Shown here piece after piece: positions 7,228-14,992 of a stretch of DNA of 15,430 bases. A model generated the notes under the pieces. It was given only the letters and a program-made list of their open reading frames with translations, was not told the DNA's origin and did no database searches. Where the stretch lies: assembly GCA_021323355.1 (NCBI GenBank), contig JAJONK010000010.1:1-15430 (forward strand), read 5' to 3'. The position numbers and the translations under genes were made by a program. The stretch comes from Deltaproteobacteria bacterium (lineage in GTDB: Bacteria; Desulfobacterota; Binatia; UBA9968). Position 1 is the stretch's first letter; each line of letters starts with the position of its first letter.

Positions 7228-8043
7228 ATGTCCGACCACAAAAAAGCTGGAGAGAAGTTTTCCGAGCTCTTGGAATTGATGGCCGAATTGCGCGGAGAGA
7301 ACGGCTGCCCGTGGGATCGAGAACAGACGCACCAAACATTGAAGTCGTTTTTGTTGGAAGAGACCCATGAGCTTCTCGATGCGCTTGCCGGCAACGATCC
7401 TGCCAATATTGCCGAAGAATTATCCGACCTGCTGCATCAGATCGTCTTCCACTGCCAGATCGGCGCCGAAAACGGCACATTTACTGCCAATCAAGTGATT
7501 AGCAACTTAGTGGCGAAGCTTATCCGGCGTCATCCCCACGTCTTCGACCGTGACGCCTTGCCTGATGCGGACGCCGTGACAAAACAGTGGGCACAAATCA
7601 AGGCGCAAGAAAACCCTGGCGGCACGGCCAATTCAGCATTGGGCAGCCTGCCGAAATCCATGCCGGCGTTGGCACGTGCCCAAACCATTTCGGAGCGCGC
7701 CGCGCGGGTTGGATTCGATTGGCCCAAGATAGACCCGGTGTGGCAAAAGGTGGAGGAGGAATTGAGTGAACTCAAAGCCGCCTGCGCCTCCGGCGATCCT
7801 CAACGAACCGGCGAGGAATTGGGCGATGTGTTTTTCTCATTAGTTAATCTTGCGCGCTTTCTCGGGGTTCAGGCAGAAGAGGTTGCCAGTCAAACCACCG
7901 ATAAATTCATTGAGAGGTTCAATTACCTCGAGGATCAGCTGCGGCAAGCCGAAAAATCCCCAAATCAATCCAGCCTGGAAGAAATGGATCGGTTGTGGGA
8001 TGAGGCAAAAGCACTTGAGCGGCGCGGGCGGCTTCGACGATGA
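7228..8043 (+). CDS. mazG: nucleoside triphosphate pyrophosphohydrolase MazG
   Basis: Hydrolyses (d)NTPs to NMP and pyrophosphate; in E. coli it lowers ppGpp indirectly and cleans the nucleotide pool. The 271 residues carry the two tandem MazG domains. Domain 1 has the signature GCPWDREQTHQTL (26-38), the metal-binding helix EETHELLDAL (44-53) and EELSDLLHQIVFH (63-75). Domain 2 has EEELSELKAA (177-186) and EELGDVFFSLVNLARFLG (196-213). The linker includes RRHPHVFD (100-107), also typical. The ATG at 7228 is preceded by GGGGAGG only two bases away, which is unusually close, but no other start fits the frame and the family N-terminus. Its stop overlaps the next start as ATGA, so the dehydrogenase is translationally coupled to it. 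Confidence 0.96.
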   Translation: MSDHKKAGEKFSELLELMAELRGENGCPWDREQTHQTLKSFLLEETHELLDALAGNDPANIAEELSDLLHQIVFHCQIGAENGTFTANQVISNLVAKLIRRHPHVFDRDALPDADAVTKQWAQIKAQENPGGTANSALGSLPKSMPALARAQTISERAARVGFDWPKIDPVWQKVEEELSELKAACASGDPQRTGEELGDVFFSLVNLARFLGVQAEEVASQTTDKFIERFNYLEDQLRQAEKSPNQSSLEEMDRLWDEAKALERRGRLRR

Positions 8044-9011
8044 CCTTGCCCAAGATCGTGTTCCTCGATGCCGCCACGTTCGGCGATGTTTCACTCGAAC
8101 GCTTCAGCGAGATCGGCGATTGCAAAATTTACCAAGTCACCAAGCCAAGTGAGACCATTGGTCGATTGGCCGGTCAAGACATAGTGGTCACCAACAAACA
8201 AGCCATCTCTGAGGCGGCTCTCGCCGCGCCGGAGTCGCAGAACTTGTCGTTGATCGCAGTGGCCGCCACGGGTACCGACATTATCGATCACACGGCGGCC
8301 CGCAGACGTAACGTCAAGGTCTGCAATGTCCCGGGCTATGCCGCGCAGTCCGTGGCGCAATTCACGATGGCGTTGATCTTAGAACTGGCTACTCACGCAG
8401 GCCGGTACGCCGCTGACGTCAAGACCGGGATGTGGCAGAAAAGTCCCGTGTTCTCACTGCTGACGTATCCGAGTATCGAGCTCAGCGGCAGGACGTTAGC
8501 TATCGTTGGCTACGGCAATATCGGCCGCGAGGTTGCCCGGATGGCACGGGGATTTGGCATGGAAGTGCTGGTGGCCGCTCGTCAAGGAGCAGCGGAAGCG
8601 CCTGCCTCGCATCGAGTCCCCTTAGAGCAATTGCTGCCGCAAGCTGACATTGTATCACTGCACTGCGCGCTAACGCCCCAGACAAAAAATCTGATCAATA
8701 ATGAGACGCTTAGGTTGATGAAACCATCGGCAATCCTGATCAATACCGCGCGCGGCGCTTTGGTCGAGGAAACGGCATTGATTCAGGCGCTGCGCGAGCA
8801 GCGCCTGGCCGGAGCTGCCTTGGATGTGATCACCGAGGAACCTCCGGCCGCGGATCACCCGATCATCGTGGCAGCGAGCGCACTGGACAATCTGCTGGTG
8901 ACCCCGCACACGGCGTGGAGCGCTCGTCAAGCGCGAGAGAGGCTGCTAAGCGAGGTGGCCGAGAACATCTCGGCCTTTTTAGCTGGTAAAGATAGGAATC
9001 TGATCGGATAG
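8040..9011 (+). CDS. D-2-hydroxyacid dehydrogenase (glycerate/hydroxypyruvate-reductase-like)
   Basis: A 323-residue D-isomer-specific 2-hydroxyacid dehydrogenase. It reduces a 2-ketoacid such as hydroxypyruvate or glyoxylate, or the reverse. The substrate domain surrounds a Rossmann domain with LAIVGYGNIGREVA (153-166). The catalytic residues are Arg238 in INTARGALV, Glu267 in LDVITEEPP and His290 in VTPHTAW, so it should be active. The whole resembles glycerate dehydrogenase (HprA). After the second Rossmann strand the sequence is VLVAARQG. The acidic residue that usually binds the NAD ribose is Ala here and Arg follows, which may favour NADP(H); this is inference. The ATG at 8040 overlaps the mazG stop by four bases. 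A terminator-like hairpin lies inside its 3' end. The exact substrate is not determined. Confidence 0.92.
   Translation: MTLPKIVFLDAATFGDVSLERFSEIGDCKIYQVTKPSETIGRLAGQDIVVTNKQAISEAALAAPESQNLSLIAVAATGTDIIDHTAARRRNVKVCNVPGYAAQSVAQFTMALILELATHAGRYAADVKTGMWQKSPVFSLLTYPSIELSGRTLAIVGYGNIGREVARMARGFGMEVLVAARQGAAEAPASHRVPLEQLLPQADIVSLHCALTPQTKNLINNETLRLMKPSAILINTARGALVEETALIQALREQRLAGAALDVITEEPPAADHPIIVAASALDNLLVTPHTAWSARQARERLLSEVAENISAFLAGKDRNLIG
8957..8980 (+). terminator. intrinsic-terminator-like hairpin inside the 3' end of the dehydrogenase gene
   Basis: GGCCGAGA (8957-8964) and TCTCGGCC (8968-8975) form a perfect eight-base-pair stem with a three-base loop (ACA), followed at once by TTTTT (8976-8980). 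This has the form of a rho-independent terminator in the direction of mazG and the dehydrogenase. It lies wholly within the coding sequence, about 30 bases before the stop. The 10-base gap to the convergent ssb stop leaves no room for a terminator outside the genes. The amino acids encoded are ordinary for the family C-terminus, so coincidence cannot be excluded. Confidence 0.5.
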
Positions 9012-9021
9012 GGACGAATCC

Positions 9022-9447
9022 TCAAAACGGTATGTCGTCATCGAAAGGCGGCTGTCCACTGCCAGTTGATATTTCGTCGGTGCCGCCGCCTTCGACCTCC
9101 GGCGCCATCCGGGTGCCACCGCCACCGCCAAGAAATCTAATGCGTTGCGCAACGATCTCGGTCACATATCGCTTGGTACCGGTCTTGTCGTCATAGCTCC
9201 GGCTGCGGATGCTGCCCTCGACAAAAACCTGCCTTCCTTTGGCGAGATATTGGCTGCAAGATTCACCCTGCTTACCCCATACAATAATGTTATGCCATTC
9301 GGTTCTTTCCTGCTTGTTGCCGTCGCGGTCGTTCCAAACTTCGGAAGTAGCGATCGGAAAACGCGCTACCGCGCTCCCCGTTGAAGTGAAGCGAAGCTCG
9401 GGATCTTTGCCTAGGTTTCCAATGAGAATTACTTTGTTAACGGACAT
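9022..9447 (-). CDS. ssb: single-stranded DNA-binding protein
   Basis: Binds single-stranded DNA during replication, recombination and repair, and recruits partners through its acidic tail. The 141 residues comprise the OB-fold domain (about 1-106): MSVNKVILIGNLGKDPELRFT, WHNIIVWGKQGE and VFVEGSIRSRSYDDKTG are all characteristic. A short Gly-rich linker (GGGGGTRM) and the conserved acidic tip FDDDIPF end the protein. The linker is shorter than in E. coli SSB, hence the smaller size. The ATG at 9447 has a strong GGAGG site six bases upstream. It stands alone, not between rpsF and rpsR. It is convergent with the dehydrogenase gene and divergent from plsC. Confidence 0.97.
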   Translation of the reverse strand: MSVNKVILIGNLGKDPELRFTSTGSAVARFPIATSEVWNDRDGNKQERTEWHNIIVWGKQGESCSQYLAKGRQVFVEGSIRSRSYDDKTGTKRYVTEIVAQRIRFLGGGGGTRMAPEVEGGGTDEISTGSGQPPFDDDIPF

Positions 9448-9460
9448 GAAACACCTCCAG

Positions 9461-9476
9461 GCCGCTACATTGCGGC
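9461..9476 (-). repeat. small inverted repeat in the ssb leader
   Basis: GCCGC (9461-9465) and GCGGC (9472-9476) are perfect arms around a six-base loop, just upstream of the ssb GGAGG site. In the mRNA they could form a short GC-rich hairpin. The stem is only five base pairs, so any regulatory role is speculative. Confidence 0.3.
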
Positions 9477-9492
9477 AGCAAACAGTGCAGCC

Positions 9493-9521
9493 AACTTAGC
9501 GCCCGCGTTATTTATAGTCAA
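9493..9521 (-). promoter_or_regulatory. possible ssb promoter
   Basis: On the minus strand, TTGACT (9521-9516) is a 5 of 6 match to the -35 consensus. A weak -10 element, TAAGTT (9498-9493, 3 of 6), follows after 17 bases. Transcription would start near 9486, leaving a leader of about 40 bases. An AT-rich TATAAA overlaps the -35 end and could be an alternative -10 with a poor -35. Confidence 0.3.
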
Positions 9522-9556
9522 TGATAGAATCGGCATGCATCGGGGTCTCCGCTGAA

Positions 9557-9585
9557 TTGCAATTTGCTTATGCGTACACTAGACT
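9557..9585 (+). promoter_or_regulatory. possible promoter of the plsC-rnj-ftsK-lolA-rimO operon
   Basis: TTGCAA (9557-9562) and TAGACT (9580-9585) are 17 bases apart; each matches the sigma-70 consensus at 4 of 6. Transcription would begin near 9592, about 45 bases before the plsC ATG. It is the best pair seen in the 180-base ssb-plsC divergent region, and the only long gap ahead of the five-gene run. Confidence 0.35.
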
Positions 9586-9636
9586 AAGCTAGCGCATTTT
9601 CGCGGTTTTGCACTCGCCAAGCTTACTTTGATCTTG

Positions 9637-10419
9637 ATGTTTTATCTGCTCAAGCTGTCGGTTTTTATGCTCATCACGGTACCGGCTGCGGTGCTGACAA
9701 TCTTTCTTGGCCTATTCGATCGTCATGGCAAAGTCGCCTACCGTGCAAGCCAGATTTGGACGGCTTTAATCTTACGCATGGGCGGGGTTGTATTGCGAGT
9801 TGGCGGCGGCGAACATATCGATTCACGGCAACAATATGTTTTCATGGTCAATCACCAAAGCAATCTCGATATCCCAGTTCTGGTGCACAGCCTGGTAAGT
9901 TTTCAGTTGCGCTGGATCGCTAAAAGAGAGCTTCTTTGGATTCCGTTTTTCGGCTGGGCGATGTGGGCTTCCAGGCATATTACAATCGATCGAGCGGACC
10001 CTCTCACTGCTGTCAAAAGCTTAAAACGCGCAAAAGAGCGGATGGCAGCCGGTATTTCGATAGTTGTATTCCCGGAAGGGACGCGCAGCCGAGACGGGAA
10101 ACTGCTGCGGTTTAAGAAAGGTGGATTTTTACTTGCCGCCCAGGCAAACCGACCTATTGTTCCAGTGACTATCAACGGCAGCCGGCAGATCCTGCCAGTC
10201 GGTGCATGGCGGTTGAGGGGCGGAATCGTTGAGGTCATCATCAGTGAACCGATTGCGGTCGATGGTTTTGGCCCGGGCACGCTCCGCCATCTCTCGAACC
10301 AGGTACGACAAGCAATTGAAAAACATCTGCGAAGCGAACCTGTGGATTCGGCCTCAGTCGCAGCAAACTCAGGCCATAGCATCATCACTAATCGTCAGTT
10401 GGAGAAACGGAGCATTTAA
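9637..10419 (+). CDS. plsC: 1-acyl-sn-glycerol-3-phosphate acyltransferase
   Basis: Transfers an acyl chain to lysophosphatidic acid to make phosphatidic acid at the inner membrane. From the ATG at 9637 the protein is 260 residues. A hydrophobic N-terminal segment (about 2-26) anchors it. Acyltransferase motif I is NHQSNLD (72-78, catalytic His73 and Asp78). Motif II covers KRELLWIPFFGW (96-107), motif III is FPEGTRS (145-151) and motif IV is RPIVPVTING (172-181). All are intact. An in-frame TTG at 9628 would add three residues. Neither start has a clear ribosome site, and I prefer ATG. The C-terminal about 30 residues are divergent and probably disordered. The stop is 6 bases before the rnj ATG. 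Confidence 0.93.
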   Translation: MFYLLKLSVFMLITVPAAVLTIFLGLFDRHGKVAYRASQIWTALILRMGGVVLRVGGGEHIDSRQQYVFMVNHQSNLDIPVLVHSLVSFQLRWIAKRELLWIPFFGWAMWASRHITIDRADPLTAVKSLKRAKERMAAGISIVVFPEGTRSRDGKLLRFKKGGFLLAAQANRPIVPVTINGSRQILPVGAWRLRGGIVEVIISEPIAVDGFGPGTLRHLSNQVRQAIEKHLRSEPVDSASVAANSGHSIITNRQLEKRSI

Positions 10420-10425
10420 AGCCGC

Positions 10426-12081
10426 ATGGAATCCGTAAGAATCATACCTTTAGGCGGTCTCGGTGAGTTTGGCCTCAACATGATGCTGGTCGAATACGGC
10501 GAAGCGGCCATAGCCATCGACTGCGGCCTGATGTTTCCCGGGGCCGATTTGCTCGGCATCGACCTGGTCATCCCCGATATCAGCTATCTTCTGGAAAACA
10601 AGCACAAGCTCAAAGCGATTGTTTTGACCCATGCGCATGAAGACCATATGGGGGCGGTTCCCTATGTTCTCGAGCGCCTCTCGGTGCCGATCTACGCCAC
10701 CCGTTTGACGCTGGGTCTGCTCAGCAATCGAGTCAGAGAACACGGTCTGGAAGATGTCGCCGATGTTCGCGAGATCACCGCCGGCAAACTGTGGGATCTA
10801 GGCCCTTTCAAGCTCGAAGGGATTCGTGTCACGCATAGCCTGATGGACTGCCTGGCCTTGGCAATACAGACGCCCGTCGGTACGATCATTCACACAGGTG
10901 ACTTCAAGATCGATAACACACCAATGGAAGGCGAGATGTTCGATTTTCAAAGATTCGCCGCCTACGGAGAAAAAGGCGTTCTTCTGCTCTTGTCCGACTC
11001 AACCAACGTTGAACGGCGTGGCCACACCGGGTCTGAACGCGAAGTTGGAACGAACCTGGAACAGATTTTTCAGCAATCAAGCGGCAGGGTGCTGGTTTCG
11101 ACGTTTGCTTCGAGCATTCCAAGGATCCAACAAGTGCTGGAAATTTCCGAGCGTTGCGATCGCAGAGTCGTGCTCAGCGGCCGCAGCATGGTGCGCAACA
11201 GCCAGGTCGCAGCCGACCTCGGCTATCTCCGACTTCCAAGAAGCTTCATGACCGAAAATGATCGTTGGCAAGATCTTGCCCCCGATCGCCTCACGTTTCT
11301 GACCACCGGCAGCCAGGGTGAGCCGCTATCGGTCTTGCACCGGGTAGCTCTCAACGACCACAAGACAATCAAAATTCAACCCGGCGACAACGTTATTCTC
11401 TCTTCGAAGTTTATTCCCGGCAACGAAAAGGTCATTTCGAACTTGATCAATCATCTCTACCGCCGCGGTGCAGAAGTTCACTACGAAAAGGTTTCCGAGA
11501 TTCACGTCTCCGGGCATGCCAGCCAAGAAGAATTGAAGATAATGCTGCAGCTGACTCGTCCACGCTTTTTCGTGCCGATTCACGGCGAGTACCGCCACTT
11601 GGTGCGCCATCAGCGGTTGGCTCAAGACGTTGGCGTCCCGGAGAGTAACTGTTTTATTCTCGAAGACGGCGACGTCTTGGAACTAACTGCCCAGGGCGCC
11701 CACAAGACAACTCCCGTTCAGGTGGGCAAAGTGTTCGTCGATGGCAAAGGTATCGGCGATGTCGGGCCTATTGTGATTCGCGATCGGCGCCATTTGTCAG
11801 AAGACGGAATGGTGCTCGCGGTGCTGGCAATCCACCAGCAATCCGGCGAAATTGTCGCCGGGCCCGATTTGATTTCTCGCGGATTCGTACGTGATGAAGA
11901 AGGCGAAGAGATTTTCGAACAGGCTCGAAAAGTCGTCTTGGAAACCTTTAGCGGTATGAACCGGGAAACGCGCGCCGATCGAGCCGAGCTGCAGGAAGAG
12001 ATTCGCATTGCGCTACGTCGTCATTTCCGCAAGAAACTAGAACGGCGGCCTGTAGTTTTGCCGTATATAGTTGAAACTTAA
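10426..12081 (+). CDS. rnj: ribonuclease J
   Basis: A metallo-beta-lactamase/beta-CASP ribonuclease with endonuclease and 5'-to-3' exonuclease activity in characterised members; a central RNA decay and maturation enzyme. The 551 residues are full length. Visible elements are RIIPLGGLGEFGLNMML (5-21), the zinc motif THAHEDHMGA (68-77; His69, His71, Asp73, His74), His137 in VTHS, HTGDFK (156-161), beta-CASP motif SDSTN (190-194), TGSQGEP (294-300), HVSGHAS (360-366) and VPIHGEYRH (383-391). A C-terminal domain follows about 450-551. It begins 6 bases after plsC without its own good ribosome site, so coupling is likely. RNase J is absent from E. coli, which helps exclude that group as host. Confidence 0.97.
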   Translation: MESVRIIPLGGLGEFGLNMMLVEYGEAAIAIDCGLMFPGADLLGIDLVIPDISYLLENKHKLKAIVLTHAHEDHMGAVPYVLERLSVPIYATRLTLGLLSNRVREHGLEDVADVREITAGKLWDLGPFKLEGIRVTHSLMDCLALAIQTPVGTIIHTGDFKIDNTPMEGEMFDFQRFAAYGEKGVLLLLSDSTNVERRGHTGSEREVGTNLEQIFQQSSGRVLVSTFASSIPRIQQVLEISERCDRRVVLSGRSMVRNSQVAADLGYLRLPRSFMTENDRWQDLAPDRLTFLTTGSQGEPLSVLHRVALNDHKTIKIQPGDNVILSSKFIPGNEKVISNLINHLYRRGAEVHYEKVSEIHVSGHASQEELKIMLQLTRPRFFVPIHGEYRHLVRHQRLAQDVGVPESNCFILEDGDVLELTAQGAHKTTPVQVGKVFVDGKGIGDVGPIVIRDRRHLSEDGMVLAVLAIHQQSGEIVAGPDLISRGFVRDEEGEEIFEQARKVVLETFSGMNRETRADRAELQEEIRIALRRHFRKKLERRPVVLPYIVET

Positions 12082-12096
12082 GGTTCGCTTACTGCC

Positions 12097-14340
12097 ATGG
12101 AAAAAGGCCGGCTCAACCGGGAAGTCTGGGGTGTGGTTATTAGCCTCACCGCTCTTCTGATCATTATTAGCTTAGTCTCGTATAGTCCAAATGACCGTTC
12201 GCTCAATACGCCCTCTGGTTTGATCGCTCATAACTGGGGAGGCTTTGTCGGGGCTTTTCTAGCCGATCTCCTGTTGCAGGGCCTCGGCCTATCTGCCTAT
12301 TTACTGCCGATTTTCCTCGGCCTCGCTGCCTATCACTTATTTCTCCCCGGTGTCAAAGGACTTCGCGCTACCAAGGCAACCGGCTACGCAGTGCTTCTCG
12401 TCGGCATAGCAGTTCTTTTGAGCCTATGGATCGACTCTGAAGACGCGCGAGACTCCGGCGGCATCATCGGAGGCTTTCTTACGGAAAGCATTCTGGTGCC
12501 GTTGTTTGGACGCATCAGCGCAACGTTGATTATCCTTACGACCGCGCTTCTAGCAATCATGACAGTTTCGCAAATATCGCTGGCGGATCTGCTTGATCGC
12601 AGCGGCAAACGACTGCTCCAGTTCAGGAAAACTATCATACCGAAGATCGGCTTGAGTTTGACCAAGCTCAAACAGCAAAAAGACAAAACCAAGGGAGAAA
12701 ACATCAAGAACGAACGGCGCGACTATGTGCCGCCGCCCATCGTTGTAAAGGCTGACGCTAAAGAAGAATTGATCAAAAAAGTCGTCAAAAAGCCGATTGC
12801 GCCGCAAGAGCAGTTTAAACTTCCGGTAGTTGGAGAAGGGTACCGCTTGCCGCCTCTCGACCTCTTAGACCCACCCGATCCCAATCAGTTAATCAAAGTC
12901 GACACCAACAGCCTGCATGCCAACTCTCTCATCCTGCAAAAAAAACTGGCTGATTTCGGCGTCGACGGCGAAGTGGTCGCGGTTCGTCCGGGCCCGGTCA
13001 TCACCATGTATGAGTTTAAGCCGGCCGACGGCGTAAAGGTACGCCGCATCGTCATGCTGGCTGACGATCTCGCAATGGCGCTGCGCGCTGTCAGCGTGCG
13101 TATTCTCGCACCGATTCCGGGAGAATCGGTGGTTGGAATAGAAATCCCTAATCCCCGGCGCGAAACGGTTTATTTGAGAGAAATCATCGAGAGCGATAGC
13201 TATCATTCCGTCGATTCAAAAATCACATTAGCTCTAGGAAAGGATATTGGCGGAATACCGTTTGCCACTGATCTGGGGCGCATGCCTCATCTGCTGGTTG
13301 CCGGCGCCACAGGAACCGGCAAGTCGGTGTCGATTAACGCCATGATCCTGAGCATTCTCTTTAAAGCGACGCCGCAAGACGTGCGATTCATCATGGTGGA
13401 TCCGAAAATGCTGGAGCTGACCGTTTACGAAGAAATTCCCCACCTTCTTGTGCCTGTGGTGACGGATCCAAAAAAAGCCGCCGCCGCGCTTTTCTGGGCC
13501 ATGGACGAGATGGATCGACGTTATCGGCTCATGAGAGACAAAGGCGCGCGCAATATCGACAATTACAATCGAACGCTGGAAAAAGAAGGCGCCGTAAAGA
13601 AACCCGTTATTGAGCTGACGGAAGCGCAAGCGGACGAAGATTCGAATGCACCGGGTGGGAGCCTGGCAAAGGAAGCGCCGCTGGTGCATGAGCATTTGCC
13701 ACGGATTGTTATTATCATCGATGAGCTGGCCGACTTAATGATGACTGTTGGACGCGATATTGAAGAATACATCACCCGACTTGCGCAGAAGGCACGAGCC
13801 GCGGGTATTCACCTGATCCTTGCCACTCAGCGCCCTTCTGTGGATGTCATCACCGGTTTGATCAAAGCGAATTTCCCGGCGCGTATCTCATTTCAGGTGA
13901 CCTCGCGAATCGATTCGCGGACAATTCTGGACTCGATGGGCGGCGAGAAGCTTTTAGGCAACGGCGACTTGTTGTTCTTACCGCCGGGCACGGCACGACT
14001 GACGCGCATCCATGGAGCCTTCGTATCGGATCAAGAAGTGCGCAAGGTGATGAAGTTTATCAAACAGCAGGGACAACCACAGTACCGACCCGATGTTTTT
14101 GACGTCAAAAAGGATATCGAGAACGCCGGCGCCGACGAAGAGTACGATGAAATGTATGATCAGGCAGTGGCGATTGTCACCGACACTCAGCAAGCGTCGA
14201 TCTCTATGATTCAACGGAGATTGCGGGTAGGATACAACCGGGCTGCGCGGATGATTGAGCAGATGGAACGCGATGGCGTTATTGGCCCGGCAGACGGCGC
14301 CAAGCCGAGAGAAGTGTATGCGAGAAAACTTGAAGCTTAA
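12097..14340 (+). CDS. ftsK: DNA translocase FtsK
   Basis: A septum-located ATP-driven DNA pump that clears chromosome termini during division. The 747 residues carry four or five hydrophobic segments at the N-terminus (about 10-29, 47-83, 95-112, 121-157) and a charged linker about 165-250 that is much shorter than in E. coli. The alpha domain covers about 265-360. The RecA-like motor has Walker A GATGTGKS (403-410) and Walker B VIIIIDELADLMM (538-549). The motif ILATQRPSVDVITG (574-587) is typical. The C-terminal gamma winged helix (about 684-741, IVTDTQQASISMIQRRLRVGYNRAARM) reads polar DNA sequences in known members. The start ATG is 15 bases after rnj. The gene ends 23 bases inside lolA. 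Confidence 0.97.
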   Translation: MEKGRLNREVWGVVISLTALLIIISLVSYSPNDRSLNTPSGLIAHNWGGFVGAFLADLLLQGLGLSAYLLPIFLGLAAYHLFLPGVKGLRATKATGYAVLLVGIAVLLSLWIDSEDARDSGGIIGGFLTESILVPLFGRISATLIILTTALLAIMTVSQISLADLLDRSGKRLLQFRKTIIPKIGLSLTKLKQQKDKTKGENIKNERRDYVPPPIVVKADAKEELIKKVVKKPIAPQEQFKLPVVGEGYRLPPLDLLDPPDPNQLIKVDTNSLHANSLILQKKLADFGVDGEVVAVRPGPVITMYEFKPADGVKVRRIVMLADDLAMALRAVSVRILAPIPGESVVGIEIPNPRRETVYLREIIESDSYHSVDSKITLALGKDIGGIPFATDLGRMPHLLVAGATGTGKSVSINAMILSILFKATPQDVRFIMVDPKMLELTVYEEIPHLLVPVVTDPKKAAAALFWAMDEMDRRYRLMRDKGARNIDNYNRTLEKEGAVKKPVIELTEAQADEDSNAPGGSLAKEAPLVHEHLPRIVIIIDELADLMMTVGRDIEEYITRLAQKARAAGIHLILATQRPSVDVITGLIKANFPARISFQVTSRIDSRTILDSMGGEKLLGNGDLLFLPPGTARLTRIHGAFVSDQEVRKVMKFIKQQGQPQYRPDVFDVKKDIENAGADEEYDEMYDQAVAIVTDTQQASISMIQRRLRVGYNRAARMIEQMERDGVIGPADGAKPREVYARKLEA

Positions 14341-14992
14341 ACGACTGCTTGGGGCTCTGGTGATTGTCTTGTGCTTGACTGCGCAGGATTGGATTACCGC
14401 GGCGGAGCCGAAAAGCGCCGAGCAGGTCGTCGACGCGCTGCAGAAGAACTATGACGCTACCATCGATTTCATCGCTGATTTTCAGCAGGAAACCGAAGTC
14501 AAAACTCTTAACCGCAGCTTGAAAGCGTGGGGGAAATTGTCGTTCAAACGCCCGGGCAAAATGCTGTGGCGCTATGAAGAACCCAAGGGCCAGATCGTAC
14601 TGACAGATGGAAGCCACCTCTATTTTCTACAACCTGAACAGAACCAGGTGATTAAGAGTCCGTTGAAAAACGCCTTTCGCTCGGATATTCCGCTGTCTTT
14701 TCTACTTGGGCTGGGCAATTTGAAAAAAGATTTTAATGCCGTGCTCAAGGCAACTGAAAAGGACGAATACATTCTCCGTCTAGAACCCAAGGGCGAAGCT
14801 GGAGGATTTAGCGAAATCCTTCTCGGAGTCAGTCGGAGCTCAGCCGATATCGTCTGGGTAAGCATCCGCGACGCCGCCAACAATCTGACAAGCTTGCGTT
14901 TTTCCAATATGAAGAAAGGCGTTGGGGTTAAGGATTCGCTGTTTCGAATAAACATTCCTCAGGGGGTCGACATAGTGGAGTTGGGCCAGTGA
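14318..14992 (+). CDS. lolA: outer-membrane lipoprotein carrier protein LolA
   Basis: A periplasmic chaperone that takes lipoproteins from the LolCDE exporter to the outer membrane. From the ATG at 14318 the precursor is 224 residues. It has a basic start (KLKR), a hydrophobic core LLGALVIVLCLTA and a signal peptidase I site near ITA-AEP (about residue 29). The mature part shows QKNYDATIDFIADFQQET (42-59), GKLSFKRPGKMLWRYEEPKG (72-91) and LTDGSHLYFLQPEQNQV (95-111), which are typical of LolA. An upstream ATG at 14255 would add 21 residues with no signal sequence character. The ATG at 14318 is better because it places the signal peptide at the N-terminus and has GAGAG seven bases upstream. It overlaps ftsK by 23 bases and rimO by four. 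Confidence 0.94.
   Translation: MRENLKLKRLLGALVIVLCLTAQDWITAAEPKSAEQVVDALQKNYDATIDFIADFQQETEVKTLNRSLKAWGKLSFKRPGKMLWRYEEPKGQIVLTDGSHLYFLQPEQNQVIKSPLKNAFRSDIPLSFLLGLGNLKKDFNAVLKATEKDEYILRLEPKGEAGGFSEILLGVSRSSADIVWVSIRDAANNLTSLRFSNMKKGVGVKDSLFRINIPQGVDIVELGQ

Noticed and set aside
9903..10388. 161-codon open frame on the minus strand inside plsC
   Set aside because: Antisense to clear acyltransferase motifs; no start signal or domain.
13582..13689. Insert of about 35 residues between Walker A and Walker B of FtsK
   Set aside because: Many FtsK proteins carry a variable acidic loop at this place, so it is not remarkable.
13234..13695. 153-codon open frame on the minus strand inside ftsK
   Set aside because: It covers the reverse of the Walker A region; no support of its own.
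14255..14320. Longer N-terminus for LolA from the ATG at 14255
   Set aside because: The extra 21 residues overlap ftsK and would bury the signal peptide; the ATG at 14318 has a better position and a GAGAG site.
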